Assembly: GCF_009674885.1 (NCBI RefSeq)
Contig: NZ_WKKA01000004.1
Span: forward strand, 62,001-126,000
Length of the DNA stretch: 64,000 nt
Origin: Paracoccus sp. S-4012
Lineage (GTDB): Bacteria; Pseudomonadota; Alphaproteobacteria; Rhodobacterales; Rhodobacteraceae
Direction of reading: 5' to 3'
The stretch's first letter is position 1. The number at the start of each line of letters is the position of its first letter. The notes below the pieces were generated by a model. It had not been told where the DNA came from and did not search any database. It was given only the letters and a program-made list of their open reading frames with translations. The position numbers and the translations under genes are program-made. Below, one piece after another: positions 51,854 through 60,638 of the stretch.

Positions 51854-53533
51854 TCAGCCGCGGTTCTTGAGCGCCGCGCCGAGGATATCGCCCAGCGAGG
51901 CACCGGAATCCGACGAGCCATACTGCTCGACCGCTTCCTTCTCCTCGGCGATCTCGCGAGCCTTGATCGACAGGCCCAGACGGCGGGTCTTGGCGTCCAC
52001 GTTGGTCACGCGGGCGTCCACATGGTCGCCGACCTGGAACCGCTCGGGACGCTGGTCCTGACGGTCGCGGGCGAGGTCCGAACGGCGGATGAAGGCCTTC
52101 ATGCCGTTGTATTCGACCTCGATGCCGCCATCCTCGATCGCGGTGATCGTAGTCGTCACGACCGAGCCGCGCTTCACGCCCTCGACCGCCTCGGCCATGC
52201 CCTCGTTCTCGAGCGCCTTGATGGAGAGCGAGATGCGCTCCTTCTCGGAGTCGACGTCCTGCACGACTGCGCGGACGGTGTCGCCCTTGCGGAAGTCCTG
52301 GATCGCGTCCTCGCCGCGCTGGTCCCAGCTGATGTCGCTGAGGTGGACCATGCCGTCGATGTCGCCCTCGAGGCCGACGAACAGGCCGAACTCGGTGATG
52401 TTCTTGACCTCGCCCTCGATCTGCGTGCCCGGCGGATGGGTCTCGGCAAAGACCTCCCACGGGTTGCGCATGGTCTGCTTGAGACCCAGCGACACGCGGC
52501 GCTTCTGCTCGTCGATCTCCAGCACCATCACGTCGACCTCCTGCGAGGTGGACACGATCTTGCCGGGGTGGACGTTCTTCTTGGTCCAGCTCATCTCCGA
52601 GACGTGGACGAGGCCCTCGACGCCCGCTTCCAGCTCCACGAAGGCGCCGTAGTCGGTGATGTTCGTCACCCGGCCGCGATGCACGCTGCCGATCGGGAAC
52701 TTGCGGACGACGGTATCCCACGGGTCGGCCTGCAGCTGCTTCATGCCGAGGCTGATGCGGTGGGTTTCCTTGTTGATCTTGATGACCTGCACCTTCACCG
52801 TCTCGCCGATCGAGACGATCTCGGAGGGGTGGTTCACCCGGCGCCAGGCCATGTCAGTGACGTGCAGCAGGCCGTCCACACCGCCGAGGTCCACGAAGGC
52901 GCCGTATTCGGTGATGTTCTTGACGACGCCGTCGACCGCCTGCCCCTCATGCAGGTTGGCGATGACCTCGGCGCGCTGCTCGGCCCGGCTCTCCTCGAGG
53001 ATGGCGCGGCGCGAGACGACGATGTTGCCGCGGCGGCGGTCCATCTTGAGGATCTGGAACGGCTGCTTGAGACCCATCAGCGGGCCGGCGTCGCGCACCG
53101 GGCGCACGTCCACCTGCGAGCCGGGCAGGAAGGCCACGGCGCCGCCCAGATCGACGGTGAAGCCGCCCTTGACGCGGCCGAAGATGGCGCCCTCGACCCG
53201 CTCCTCGGCGGCGTAGGCTTTCTCGAGACGGTCCCAGGCCTCCTCGCGGCGGGCCTTCTCACGGCTGATCGAGGCTTCGCCGCGGGCGTTCTCGACCCGG
53301 TCGAGATAGACCTCGACCTCGTCGCCGACGCTGAGCTTCGCCTCCTCGCCGGGATGGGCGAATTCCTTCAGATCGACGCGGCCTTCCATCTTGTAGCCGA
53401 CATCGATGATGGCCTGGCCCGCCTCGATGGCGATGACCTTGCCCTTGACGACCGAACCCTCGGAGGGGGTGTCGATCTCGAGGCTCTCGTTGAGCATCGC
53501 CTCGAAGTCTTCCATGCTTGCTAGCTTCGCCAT
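51854..53533 (-). CDS. rpsA: 30S ribosomal protein S1
   Basis: 559 residues with six S1 repeats. The first (PSEGSVVKGKVIAIEAGQAI) and second are the ribosome-binding pair; repeats 3-6 carry the RNA-binding pattern (e.g. EYGAFVDLGGVDGLLHVTDM and DYGAFVELEAGVEGLVHVSE). S1 unfolds mRNA on the 30S subunit. A TTGCCA-N17-TATAGA promoter stands about 162 bases upstream of the start. The usual cmk gene is not directly upstream; a plus-strand ferritin-like gene lies in between. Confidence 0.97.
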   Translation of the reverse strand: MAKLASMEDFEAMLNESLEIDTPSEGSVVKGKVIAIEAGQAIIDVGYKMEGRVDLKEFAHPGEEAKLSVGDEVEVYLDRVENARGEASISREKARREEAWDRLEKAYAAEERVEGAIFGRVKGGFTVDLGGAVAFLPGSQVDVRPVRDAGPLMGLKQPFQILKMDRRRGNIVVSRRAILEESRAEQRAEVIANLHEGQAVDGVVKNITEYGAFVDLGGVDGLLHVTDMAWRRVNHPSEIVSIGETVKVQVIKINKETHRISLGMKQLQADPWDTVVRKFPIGSVHRGRVTNITDYGAFVELEAGVEGLVHVSEMSWTKKNVHPGKIVSTSQEVDVMVLEIDEQKRRVSLGLKQTMRNPWEVFAETHPPGTQIEGEVKNITEFGLFVGLEGDIDGMVHLSDISWDQRGEDAIQDFRKGDTVRAVVQDVDSEKERISLSIKALENEGMAEAVEGVKRGSVVTTTITAIEDGGIEVEYNGMKAFIRRSDLARDRQDQRPERFQVGDHVDARVTNVDAKTRRLGLSIKAREIAEEKEAVEQYGSSDSGASLGDILGAALKNRG

Positions 53534-53694
53534 GCGGCTGACAAATCCTTCAGTTGGGTTGCTGTTCCGGCCTGGCGGTTGTCTCCGCCGGTCTGTTGTC
53601 GGGTCAGGGCAACGACGAAAGGCCGCGGCATGACGCCCGACCTGAGGATGGTGGCCTGTTGTGGCCGTATCGTTGCCGAAAACACACGGCCGGT

Positions 53695-53723
53695 TCTATA
53701 GCGGCCGCGCCCGCGCCTGGCAA
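53695..53723 (-). promoter_or_regulatory. sigma-70 type promoter of rpsA
   Basis: On the minus strand TTGCCA (53718-53723), 17 bases, TATAGA (53695-53700). The predicted start is near 53688, so the rpsA leader is about 155 bases. The leader can form a long-range stem between GGCAACGA (53609-53616) and TCGTTGCC (53670-53677). A long structured leader would suit the autoregulation known for rpsA in enterobacteria, but that is inference here. Confidence 0.7.
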
Positions 53724-53780
53724 CCGCCGCGAACAGAAATGCCTGCGCCGCCGTCGAACCCGAGGCCGACCTGCGGGTTG

Positions 53781-53808
53781 AGAGGCGCCGGGCCAAGCCG
53801 GCGCCTCT
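53781..53808 (+). promoter_or_regulatory. 5'-UTR hairpin just upstream of the DUF892 ribosome site
   Basis: A perfect 11-bp stem, AGAGGCGCCGG (53781-53791) and CCGGCGCCTCT (53798-53808), 6-base loop, ends 2 bases before the ribosome site AAAGGA (53810-53815) of the gene at 53824. It may protect the mRNA 5' end or tune translation. It is unlikely to be a terminator, since no T-run follows and no gene precedes it on this strand. Confidence 0.6.
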
Positions 53809-53823
53809 GAAAGGACATTCATC

Positions 53824-54366
53824 ATGGCGACCAAATCCAGCGAAACCAAGACCCTCGAGGACCTGCTCGAACATGGCCTCAAGGACATGTATTACGCCGA
53901 GAACAAGATCGTGAAATCGCTCGAGAAGATGGTGAAGGCGGCGGAGGACGAGGACCTCAAGGCCGCGCTCGAGGAGCACCGCGGGGAGACCGAGGGCCAG
54001 ATCGCTACGCTGGAAAAGGCCTTCGAGGCGCTTGGCAAGAAAGCCCAGGGCGAGAAATGCGACGCGATGGACGGCATCCTGAAGGAGGGCGACCAGCTCC
54101 TCGCCGACTTCAAGGGCTCGCCCGCGGGGGATGCAGCGATCATCTTCTCGGCCCAGGCGGTCGAGCATTACGAGATCGCCCGCTACGGCTCGCTGAGGAA
54201 CTACGCGGAGCTTCTGGGCGAGGACGAGGTGGCCGAGATGATGCAGCAGATCCTCGACCAGGAGGGCGCCGCGGACGAGAAGCTGACCGACCTCGCCGAC
54301 GGCGGCATCAACGACGCGGCGGCCGAAGGGATGGAAGAAGACGACGAGGAGGACGACGGGGCCTGA
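53824..54366 (+). CDS. DUF892 ferritin-like protein (YciE family)
   Basis: 180 residues, four-helix DUF892 protein: TLEDLLEHGLKDMYYAENKI, LKAALEEHRGETEGQIATLE, FSAQAVEHYEIARYGSLRNY and the C-terminal QQILDQEGAADEKLTDLADG. The Glu/His pairs EHRGET and EHYE are the metal-binding type of the family. YciE/YciF-like proteins are stress-induced. A weak EcfG-like match (CGAAC, 17 bases, CGTC; 53730-53755) stands upstream; two mismatches make it doubtful. It ends in a perfect palindrome at 54372. Confidence 0.9.
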   Translation: MATKSSETKTLEDLLEHGLKDMYYAENKIVKSLEKMVKAAEDEDLKAALEEHRGETEGQIATLEKAFEALGKKAQGEKCDAMDGILKEGDQLLADFKGSPAGDAAIIFSAQAVEHYEIARYGSLRNYAELLGEDEVAEMMQQILDQEGAADEKLTDLADGGINDAAAEGMEEDDEEDDGA

Positions 54367-54371
54367 CCTGC

Positions 54372-54395
54372 CCGGTTGTTCGCACGAACAACCGG
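54372..54395. terminator. palindrome between convergent DUF892 and cmk genes
   Basis: Arms CCGGTTGTTCG (54372-54382) and CGAACAACCGG (54385-54395) with only CA between them, 5 bases after the DUF892 stop; GGATTTTCCC follows on the plus strand. The core TTCGCACGAA is of the same kind as the palindromes at 6981-7024. Confidence 0.7.
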
Positions 54396-54424
54396 AGACC
54401 GGATTTTCCCGCCCATACGGCGGC

Positions 54425-55018
54425 TCAGCCCGCGGCCGCCCGCCTCTCGCTGACGAGGGCCACGGCCGCGGCCACCGCCTGCGCGATGGTCATGGCGGTG
54501 GTGTCAAGGATCACGGCATCCTCGGCCGGCCGCAGCGGGGCCGCGGCGCGGGCGCCGTCGCGGGTGTCGCGCTCGCGCAGTTGCGCCAGCATCTCGGCGG
54601 GGTCCGCGCCAAGTTCGGCCGCACGGCGGGCGGCGCGGGTCTGGTCATCCGCAATCACGTAGATCTTAACCGCCGCATCGGGACAGATCACCGTCCCGAT
54701 ATCGCGCCCGTCCAGCACCGCCCCCGGTTCCTGCGCCGCAAAGCGTCGCTGGAATGTGGTCAACGCGTCGCGCACCTCGGGGATCGCCGCCACGCGCGAG
54801 GCCAGCTGACCCGCTTCGGCGCTTCGCAGGTCGCCCCGCTCAAGGTCGGCGGGCGTCAGCCCCGCCGCCGCCGCAGCCGGATCGCCCCCCTTCACGCCCA
54901 CGGCACGGTAAAGCAGCCCGGTGTCGAGATGGTGGAAACCAAAACGCTCCGCGACGGCGCGGGCGATGGTTCCTTTTCCCGCCGCTGCCGGGCCGTCGAT
55001 GGCAACGGTGAAACTCAT
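54425..55018 (-). CDS. cmk: (d)CMP kinase
   Basis: 197 residues, slightly short for the family. Walker A is [19 protein letters not shown], then [14 protein letters not shown], the CMP-binding [14 protein letters not shown] and the lid [13 protein letters not shown]. It phosphorylates CMP and dCMP. Usually Rhodobacterales have aroA-cmk-rpsA; here the gene upstream, overlapping by 4 bases (ATGA), is an FAD oxidoreductase, and a DUF892 gene on the other strand separates cmk from rpsA. Confidence 0.95.
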   Translation of the reverse strand: MSFTVAIDGPAAAGKGTIARAVAERFGFHHLDTGLLYRAVGVKGGDPAAAAAGLTPADLERGDLRSAEAGQLASRVAAIPEVRDALTTFQRRFAAQEPGAVLDGRDIGTVICPDAAVKIYVIADDQTRAARRAAELGADPAEMLAQLRERDTRDGARAAAPLRPAEDAVILDTTAMTIAQAVAAAVALVSERRAAAG

Positions 55019-56187
55019 ACGATCGCCGCCTCCGCGAAGGGTTGTCCGTCCAGCACCCGCTGCACGCCGAGGGACGACAGGTCCAGCGTCACCCAGTCGC
55101 CATGCACGATCTGCTCGGCGATGCCGCGTCCCACCGCCGGGGCCTGTTGCAGCCCGTGCCCGGAAAAGCCGTTGGCGTGGTAAAGGTTCGGCGCCTGCGG
55201 GTTGCGGCCGAGGATGGCGTTCTGGTCCAGCGTGTTGAAGGCGTAGTGCCCGGCCCACATGCGGGTGACGCGGGCCTCGGCGAAACCCTCGGCGCGGGTG
55301 TAGAGGGCGGGCCAGACCGCATCCTCCCACAGCGCATGGTCAGGGTCGAAGTCGTCCTCGGCGCAGGGACCGTCGGTCGCGGGGACGGTTGCGGCGAGCC
55401 ACTGGCCATGCTCGGGGCGGAACCAGATGCCGGTCGGGTCGACGATCAGCGGCGCGTCCGGGTGGCGGGCCTTGGGCGCGTCCACGACGAAGACGGTGCG
55501 CTTCCTCGGCTCGACCGGGAGGTTCAGCCCGACGCTCCGCATCAGCGCCGCGCAGCGCGGCCCGGCGCAGTTGACGAAGACCTGCGCCTCGCGCCGCCCG
55601 CCCTGCTCCAGCAGCGCCGCGGTGATCGGGCCGTCCCCGCGCTCGAACGCCGTCACGCGGTCCCGGAGCCAGACCGCCCCGGCGGCGCGGGCCGCGTTCT
55701 TCAGCCCCGCGAGCAGGCCCATGTTGTCGAAGAACCCCTCGTCCCGCGGCCCGAAGCTGCCCGCGCTGATGCCGTCGAGGCTCATCCACGGGAAGCGCGC
55801 GCCAAGCCCGGCGGGGTCCAGCACCTCGGTCCCGGCGCCGAGCGAGCGTTGCAATTCCGCGAGGCTCTCCAGGGTCGCCGCGCCGGTCTCCGTCGAGGCG
55901 AGGAACAGGTAGCCGTTCTCGCGCAGGCCGAGGTCCGGCACGCCGCCCTCGGGGCCGGTGTAGCGGGCGAAGTCGCGGATGAAGTCGATGCCGAAGCGGC
56001 TGATCTCGATGTTCACGGCATTGGTGAACTGCGAGCGGATGCCAGCCGCCGAAAGCGCGGTGGAGGACGTCGCGTAGCCCGGGTCCGGCTCGATCACGGT
56101 GACCGACAGAGTTGGGTCGAGGCGCTTGAGCCAGAAGGCGACCGAGGCGCCCATGACGGCGCCGCCGGCGATCAGCACGTCGGTCAT
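55015..56187 (-). CDS. FAD-dependent oxidoreductase (DAO family, DadA/SoxB-like)
   Basis: 390 residues. The FAD-binding dinucleotide fold starts at residue 4 ([20 protein letters not shown]), [19 protein letters not shown] follows, and the C-terminal [20 protein letters not shown] is the family's second FAD segment. DAO-family enzymes oxidise D-amino acids, glycine, sarcosine or dimethylglycine; the substrate cannot be told. The stop overlaps the cmk start (ATGA), so the oxidase and the kinase are translationally coupled even though they share no pathway. Confidence 0.9.
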   Translation of the reverse strand: MTDVLIAGGAVMGASVAFWLKRLDPTLSVTVIEPDPGYATSSTALSAAGIRSQFTNAVNIEISRFGIDFIRDFARYTGPEGGVPDLGLRENGYLFLASTETGAATLESLAELQRSLGAGTEVLDPAGLGARFPWMSLDGISAGSFGPRDEGFFDNMGLLAGLKNAARAAGAVWLRDRVTAFERGDGPITAALLEQGGRREAQVFVNCAGPRCAALMRSVGLNLPVEPRKRTVFVVDAPKARHPDAPLIVDPTGIWFRPEHGQWLAATVPATDGPCAEDDFDPDHALWEDAVWPALYTRAEGFAEARVTRMWAGHYAFNTLDQNAILGRNPQAPNLYHANGFSGHGLQQAPAVGRGIAEQIVHGDWVTLDLSSLGVQRVLDGQPFAEAAIV

Positions 56188-56357
56188 TGCCGCCTCGCGG
56201 GGGAAAGGGAGTTTGCCATGCTGCCTCGCCAAGCCTCCGGACGCGGCTAGCACGCGCGCGCGGGCTTCGCCAGCAGGCCGCGGGACGCTTCTTTACAGAA
56301 CCCGACAAAATCGCTCATCTACCTTCCATCGCCGTATCCCGGCGCGAGAGAACCCCG

Positions 56358-56642
56358 ATGCTCCGCATCACCACCGCCCTGCTGCTTGCGGCTACGCCCG
56401 CCCTCGCCCAGACCGACGCGGCCGCGCCCCTGCCCATGACCTACGAGATCTTCGAGGGGACGGTCTTGCATGCCGACCTGGCCGAATGCCCCGCCGTGAT
56501 GGAGGCGGGCGAGGGCGTCTTCTGCCGCCTCGCGGTCGCGGGCGAGAACGTGGCGGTCTTCGTCTTCAGCGAGGCGGGCGACCAGCCGCTGGTCGGAATG
56601 CGCAACTGGCCCGCGGACGCGCTGATGCCGCTGCTGAAGTGA
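56358..56642 (+). CDS. small exported protein, unknown function
   Basis: 94 residues with a signal peptide (LRITTALLLAATPALAQ). The mature part (about 77 residues) has two cysteines (in LAECPAVMEAGEGVFCRLAV) that could form a disulfide, and ends PADALMPLLK. I recognise no domain; small periplasmic proteins of this type are common in Rhodobacteraceae. GAGAG lies about 9 bases before the ATG. The next gene starts 57 bases on. Confidence 0.75.
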   Translation: MLRITTALLLAATPALAQTDAAAPLPMTYEIFEGTVLHADLAECPAVMEAGEGVFCRLAVAGENVAVFVFSEAGDQPLVGMRNWPADALMPLLK

Positions 56643-56699
56643 CGCCCGGCCCGCGCGGGCCGCGTTGACGCGCGGGCCCGCGTCGGGCATGGCCGCGCG

Positions 56700-58535
56700 A
56701 TGCTGCGGATCGACGACATCTCCTTTTCCATCGCCGGAAGGCCGCTCTTCGAGAACGCCTCGGCCACGATCCCGACCGGCCACAAGGTCGGCCTCGTCGG
56801 CCCGAACGGCGCCGGCAAGACAACGCTCTTCCGTCTGATCCGGGGCGAACTCGCGCTCGACGGCGGCGAGATCGCGCTGCCGCCCCGTGCCCGGATCGGC
56901 GGCGTGGCGCAGGAGGCGCCGGCTTCCGGCGTCTCCGTCCTCGACACCACGCTCGCCGCCGACACCGAGCGCGCGGCGCTGATGGCCGAGGCGCAGACCG
57001 CGACCGACCCGCACCGCATCGCCGAGGTGCAGACCCGGCTCGCCGACATCGACGCCTGGTCGGCCGAGGGCCGCGCCTCCGCGATCCTGCAGGGCCTCGG
57101 CTTCCCGACCGAGGATCAGGCCCGCCCGACCTCGGATTTCTCCGGCGGCTGGCGGATGCGGGTGGCGCTCGCGGGCGTGCTGTTCGCGCAACCGGACCTG
57201 CTGCTGCTGGACGAGCCGACGAACTACCTCGACCTCGAGGGCGCGCTGTGGCTCGAGGGCTACCTCGCCCGCTACCCGCACACGGTCATCGTCATCAGCC
57301 ACGACCGCGACCTGCTGAACCGCGCGGTGGGCGCGATCCTGCATCTCGAAAACCGCAAGCTCACGCTCTACACCGGCACCTACGACGCCTTCGCCCGCGC
57401 ACGGGCCGAGCGCCGCGCGCTGCAGGCGGCGGAGGCGAAGAAGCAGTCCGCGCGGCGCGAGCATCTGCAGAGCTTCGTGGACCGCTTCCGCGCCAAGGCC
57501 ACCAAGGCCGCGCAGGCGCAGTCGCGGCTCAAGATGCTGGCGCGGATGGAGCCGATCACCGCGCCCGAGGAGGCGCGGCTGCACCGCTTCACCTTCCCGC
57601 AGCCCGACCAGCTCTCGCCCCCCATCGTGTCGATGGAGGGGGTCGCGGTCGGCTATGAGGGGCGCGCGGTGCTGCGGCGGCTGGACCTGCGGATCGACCA
57701 GGACGACCGCATCGCGCTGCTGGGCCGCAACGGGCAGGGCAAGTCCACGCTCTCGAAGCTGCTGGCCGGACGACTGGAGCCGATGGAGGGGCGTGTCACC
57801 CGCTCGAACAAGCTCCGCGTCGGCTATTTCGCGCAGCATCAGGTGGACGAGCTGGAGCTGGGCGAGACGCCGATCGACCACGTCCGCCGGCTACGGCCGG
57901 ACGAGGCGCCGGCGCGGCTCAGGGCGCGGCTGGCTGGCTTCGGGCTGATGGAGGCGCAGGCCGGGACGAAGGTCGGCAGCCTTTCGGGCGGGCAGAAGGC
58001 GCGGCTCAGCCTGCTGCTCGCGACCATCGACGCCCCGCATCTGCTGATCCTCGACGAGCCGACCAACCACCTCGACATCGAGAGCCGCGAGGCGCTGATG
58101 GAGGCGCTGAACGACTATTCCGGCGCCGTGGTGCTGGTCAGCCACGACATGCACCTGCTGGGGCTGGTGGCGGAGCGTCTGTGGCTGGTGCAGGACGGCG
58201 CGGTGAAGCCCTGGCAGGGTGACCTCGACGACTACCGCCGGATGCTGCTGGCCGAGCCGGAGGCCCCCTCGCGCGCCGCGGCCGCGCCGAAACGGCCCCC
58301 GCGCGAGGCGGTGCTGGACCTGCGAGCCGAGGCGCGGCGGGCCGAGGAGCGGGTCGGCAAGCTGACCGGGATGCTGGAGAAGCTGGACGCCAAGCTCGCC
58401 GATCCGGCGGTCTATGGCGACCCGGCCGAGGCCGAGAAATGGGGCCGCAAGCATGCCGAGGCGCGAGAGGCGATGCTGCGGGCCGAGGCGCTGTGGCTGG
58501 AAGCCCTCGAGGCGCTCGAAACCGCGGAGGGCTGA
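56700..58535 (+). CDS. ABC-F family ATPase (YheS/Uup type)
   Basis: 611 residues with two ABC domains and no membrane part. Domain 1: Walker A GPNGAGKTT, signature FSGGWRMRVALAG, Walker B LLLLDEPTNYLD. The ABC-F linker follows (about 235-300). Domain 2: GRNGQGKST, LSGGQKARLSLL and LLILDEPTNHLDIES. A C-terminal coiled coil (RAEARRAEERVGKLTGMLEK) ends it, as in YheS and Uup. ABC-F proteins act on the ribosome to relieve stalled elongation; some give antibiotic resistance. Nothing here suggests a resistance type. Confidence 0.93.
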   Translation: MLRIDDISFSIAGRPLFENASATIPTGHKVGLVGPNGAGKTTLFRLIRGELALDGGEIALPPRARIGGVAQEAPASGVSVLDTTLAADTERAALMAEAQTATDPHRIAEVQTRLADIDAWSAEGRASAILQGLGFPTEDQARPTSDFSGGWRMRVALAGVLFAQPDLLLLDEPTNYLDLEGALWLEGYLARYPHTVIVISHDRDLLNRAVGAILHLENRKLTLYTGTYDAFARARAERRALQAAEAKKQSARREHLQSFVDRFRAKATKAAQAQSRLKMLARMEPITAPEEARLHRFTFPQPDQLSPPIVSMEGVAVGYEGRAVLRRLDLRIDQDDRIALLGRNGQGKSTLSKLLAGRLEPMEGRVTRSNKLRVGYFAQHQVDELELGETPIDHVRRLRPDEAPARLRARLAGFGLMEAQAGTKVGSLSGGQKARLSLLLATIDAPHLLILDEPTNHLDIESREALMEALNDYSGAVVLVSHDMHLLGLVAERLWLVQDGAVKPWQGDLDDYRRMLLAEPEAPSRAAAAPKRPPREAVLDLRAEARRAEERVGKLTGMLEKLDAKLADPAVYGDPAEAEKWGRKHAEAREAMLRAEALWLEALEALETAEG

Positions 58536-58662
58536 GGCCTCGCGGCAATGTGGCCACAGCCCGCGGGCCGCACTGACGCTGCATCTTGCGAGGCCGCCGG
58601 GCCGGGTGCAAGAGGGAGTGGAGCGCGCCCTGCGCCGACTCGCCCCTCCCGAGGAATCGCCG

Positions 58663-59418
58663 ATGCCCCTGCCCCGCACCCTCGCCGCCGCGTTCGGCCT
58701 CGCCCTCGCGGCGACCCTGCCGGCTGCGGCGCAGGAGGCGGGTGGTCCGGTGCTCAGCTTCGACCTCGGCCTCGGCGTGAACATGGGGCCGACCTATCCC
58801 GGCTCGGATGACCACGAGGCGAGCCCGTGGCTGATCCTGCGCGACCTCAGCTTCGGCGCCGACGCCGCGCCGGGTCGCCCGGCCGACGGCTTCTACCTCT
58901 CGCCCTCCTTCGACTATCTCGGCGGCCGCGACACCGGCGACGACCCCCGGCTGCGGGGCCTCGACGAGATCGACCCGGCCGTGGAGCTGGGCCTCAGGGG
59001 CGGCTACCGCTTCTCGGGCGTGGACGCCTATGCCACGCTGCGCCAGGGCTTCGGCGGGCATTCCGGCATCGTCGGCGAGGTCGGCGCGCGTTACACGACG
59101 CCGCTGACCGACCGGCTGTCGCTGACCAGCGGCCTCGCCACCACCTATGGCGACGACGATTACATGGGGACGTATTTCGGCGTCACCCCCGGCGAATCGG
59201 CGGCCAGCGGCTATGACGCCTTCGATCCCGACGGCGGCGTGAAATCCGCCATCGCGGGTTTCGAGATGCGCTACCAGGCGACCCCGCGCACCGCGGTCCT
59301 CGGCCGGCTCCAAGCCGAGCGCCTCCTCGGCGACGCGGCCGATTCGCCGCTCGTGCGCGACGACACGCAGGTCACGGTCGGCGTCGGCCTCGTCCGCAGC
59401 CTCAGCTTCGGCTTCTAG
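58663..59418 (+). CDS. MipA/OmpV family outer membrane protein
   Basis: 251 residues. A signal peptide (TLAAAFGLALAATLPAAAQ) precedes a beta-barrel with alternating strands: LSFDLGLGVNMGPTYPGSDD, AVELGLRGGYRFSGVDAY, GQ-free turn regions and a last strand TVGVGLVRSLSFGF ending in Phe, the outer membrane insertion signal. MipA scaffolds murein enzymes in E. coli; many homologues have unknown roles. GAGGAA is about 8 bases upstream of the ATG. Its TAG and that of the convergent OlsB gene lie in one CTAG. Confidence 0.88.
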   Translation: MPLPRTLAAAFGLALAATLPAAAQEAGGPVLSFDLGLGVNMGPTYPGSDDHEASPWLILRDLSFGADAAPGRPADGFYLSPSFDYLGGRDTGDDPRLRGLDEIDPAVELGLRGGYRFSGVDAYATLRQGFGGHSGIVGEVGARYTTPLTDRLSLTSGLATTYGDDDYMGTYFGVTPGESAASGYDAFDPDGGVKSAIAGFEMRYQATPRTAVLGRLQAERLLGDAADSPLVRDDTQVTVGVGLVRSLSFGF

Positions 59419-60152
59419 CCCACGGCCACGAGCGCCCGCAGCAGGCGCTTGCGCGCCGGCGGGATGGCCTCGATCTCGAGGCCGGTGAAGACGTGGAACG
59501 TGCCGAGCGCGGCGTCGATCACGGCATGATCGCTCACCCAGCCGCCCATCGAGAGATAGCTGCGCAACAGCGGCGGCATCGCCGCCTGCGCCCGCGCGGG
59601 GTCCGGGGCGACACCGTCGAGCGCGCAGGCATAGGGGAAGACGTCCGCCGCCTTGATGCCGGGCCGCCAGCGGGCGGGGGCGAGGTGGCGCTCCTTGAGC
59701 AGCGCCAGGGCGTCGGCATGGGGGGCGGGATCGGTGCCCGGAAAGGACGAGCAGCCAAAGAGCATGCCGATGCCTTCGGAATCCACCATCGCCGTTAGCC
59801 CGGCCCAGGCGGCGCGCAGGATGTCGGGGTCGGCGAGGCCCGGACGGATGCAGAACCGGCCCACCTCGGCCATCGGGCCGGGCCAGTCGTGGAGGCGCGA
59901 CAGGTCGTAGAACTGGGCCGAGTAGCTGCGCTCGATCCCGGCGCCGGAGGCGAGCGGCAGGACGCGCAGGCAGCACACGAGGGCGCCCGAGTCGCGGTCC
60001 TCGACCAGCAGATGGCGGCAGAGCGCGTCGAAGGCGTCGGCATCGACGCCGACCTTGCGGAAGCATGCCCCCCTCAGCCGCTGCGCCGCGAGGAGATCGC
60101 CGGGGCTTCGGGCCAGCCGCACGACATGGCGGCCCCTGCTCAGTGGCAGCAT
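59415..60152 (-). CDS. olsB: GNAT-fold N-acyltransferase, OlsB-like
   Basis: 245 residues. Landmarks of OlsB-type ornithine acyltransferases are present: RGACFRKVGVDADAFDALCR, SYSAQFYDLSRLHDWPGPMA, EVGRFCIRPGLADPDILRAA, MLFGCSSFPGTDPA and YLSMGGWVSDHAVID near the end. OlsB joins a 3-hydroxyacyl chain from acyl-ACP to the alpha-amino group of ornithine, the first step to ornithine lipids. The partner OlsA acyltransferase is not adjacent. The stop overlaps that of mipA. It is divergent from msrB. Confidence 0.87.
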   Translation of the reverse strand: MLPLSRGRHVVRLARSPGDLLAAQRLRGACFRKVGVDADAFDALCRHLLVEDRDSGALVCCLRVLPLASGAGIERSYSAQFYDLSRLHDWPGPMAEVGRFCIRPGLADPDILRAAWAGLTAMVDSEGIGMLFGCSSFPGTDPAPHADALALLKERHLAPARWRPGIKAADVFPYACALDGVAPDPARAQAAMPPLLRSYLSMGGWVSDHAVIDAALGTFHVFTGLEIEAIPPARKRLLRALVAVG

Positions 60153-60254
60153 CCTCGATCCCCGCTCGATCCGGCGGCCCCGCCGGGTCTTGCAGGGGCG
60201 CGTCCTGCCACTCATCTGTGGTGCAAGCGACGAACTGTCCAGAGGAAGCGGAAC

Positions 60255-60638
60255 ATGGTGAAAGTGGAGAAGATCGATCAGGAATGGCGCGAGCAGCTCT
60301 CGCCCGAGGCCTACCGCGTCACCCGGCAGGGCGGCACCGAGCGGCCCTTTTCGCATCCGGGCTTCCCGAACGGCCCCGGCCACTACACCTGCGTCGGCTG
60401 CGGCGCGCGCCTGTTCGAGGGCGACGCCAAGTTCGAGAGCCATTGCGGCTGGCCGAGCTTCGACCGCAAGGGCGGCGCCATCGACGAGTATCGCGACACC
60501 AGCCACGGCATGATCCGCACGGAAGTCCGCTGCGAGGCCTGCGACGCGCACCTGGGGCATGTGTTCGACGACGGCCCGACCGCGACGGGGCTGCGGTATT
60601 GCATCAACGGGGTGGCGTTGGAGTTCGTGCCGGAGTGA
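60255..60638 (+). CDS. msrB: peptide-methionine (R)-S-oxide reductase
   Basis: 127 residues. The zinc-binding pairs are CVGCGARL and CEACDAHLGHVF, the substrate segment is HCGWPSF, and the catalytic cysteine is in GLRYCINGVALEF. It reduces the R form of methionine sulfoxide; no signal peptide, so cytoplasmic. AGAGGAA stands about 8 bases upstream of the ATG. It is the last core gene before the composition falls. Confidence 0.96.
   Translation: MVKVEKIDQEWREQLSPEAYRVTRQGGTERPFSHPGFPNGPGHYTCVGCGARLFEGDAKFESHCGWPSFDRKGGAIDEYRDTSHGMIRTEVRCEACDAHLGHVFDDGPTATGLRYCINGVALEFVPE

Noticed and set aside
53730..53755. EcfG-like promoter (CGAAC, 17 bases, CGTC) before the DUF892 gene
   Set aside because: Two mismatches to the consensus in nine fixed positions; attractive biologically but not above chance in GC-rich DNA.
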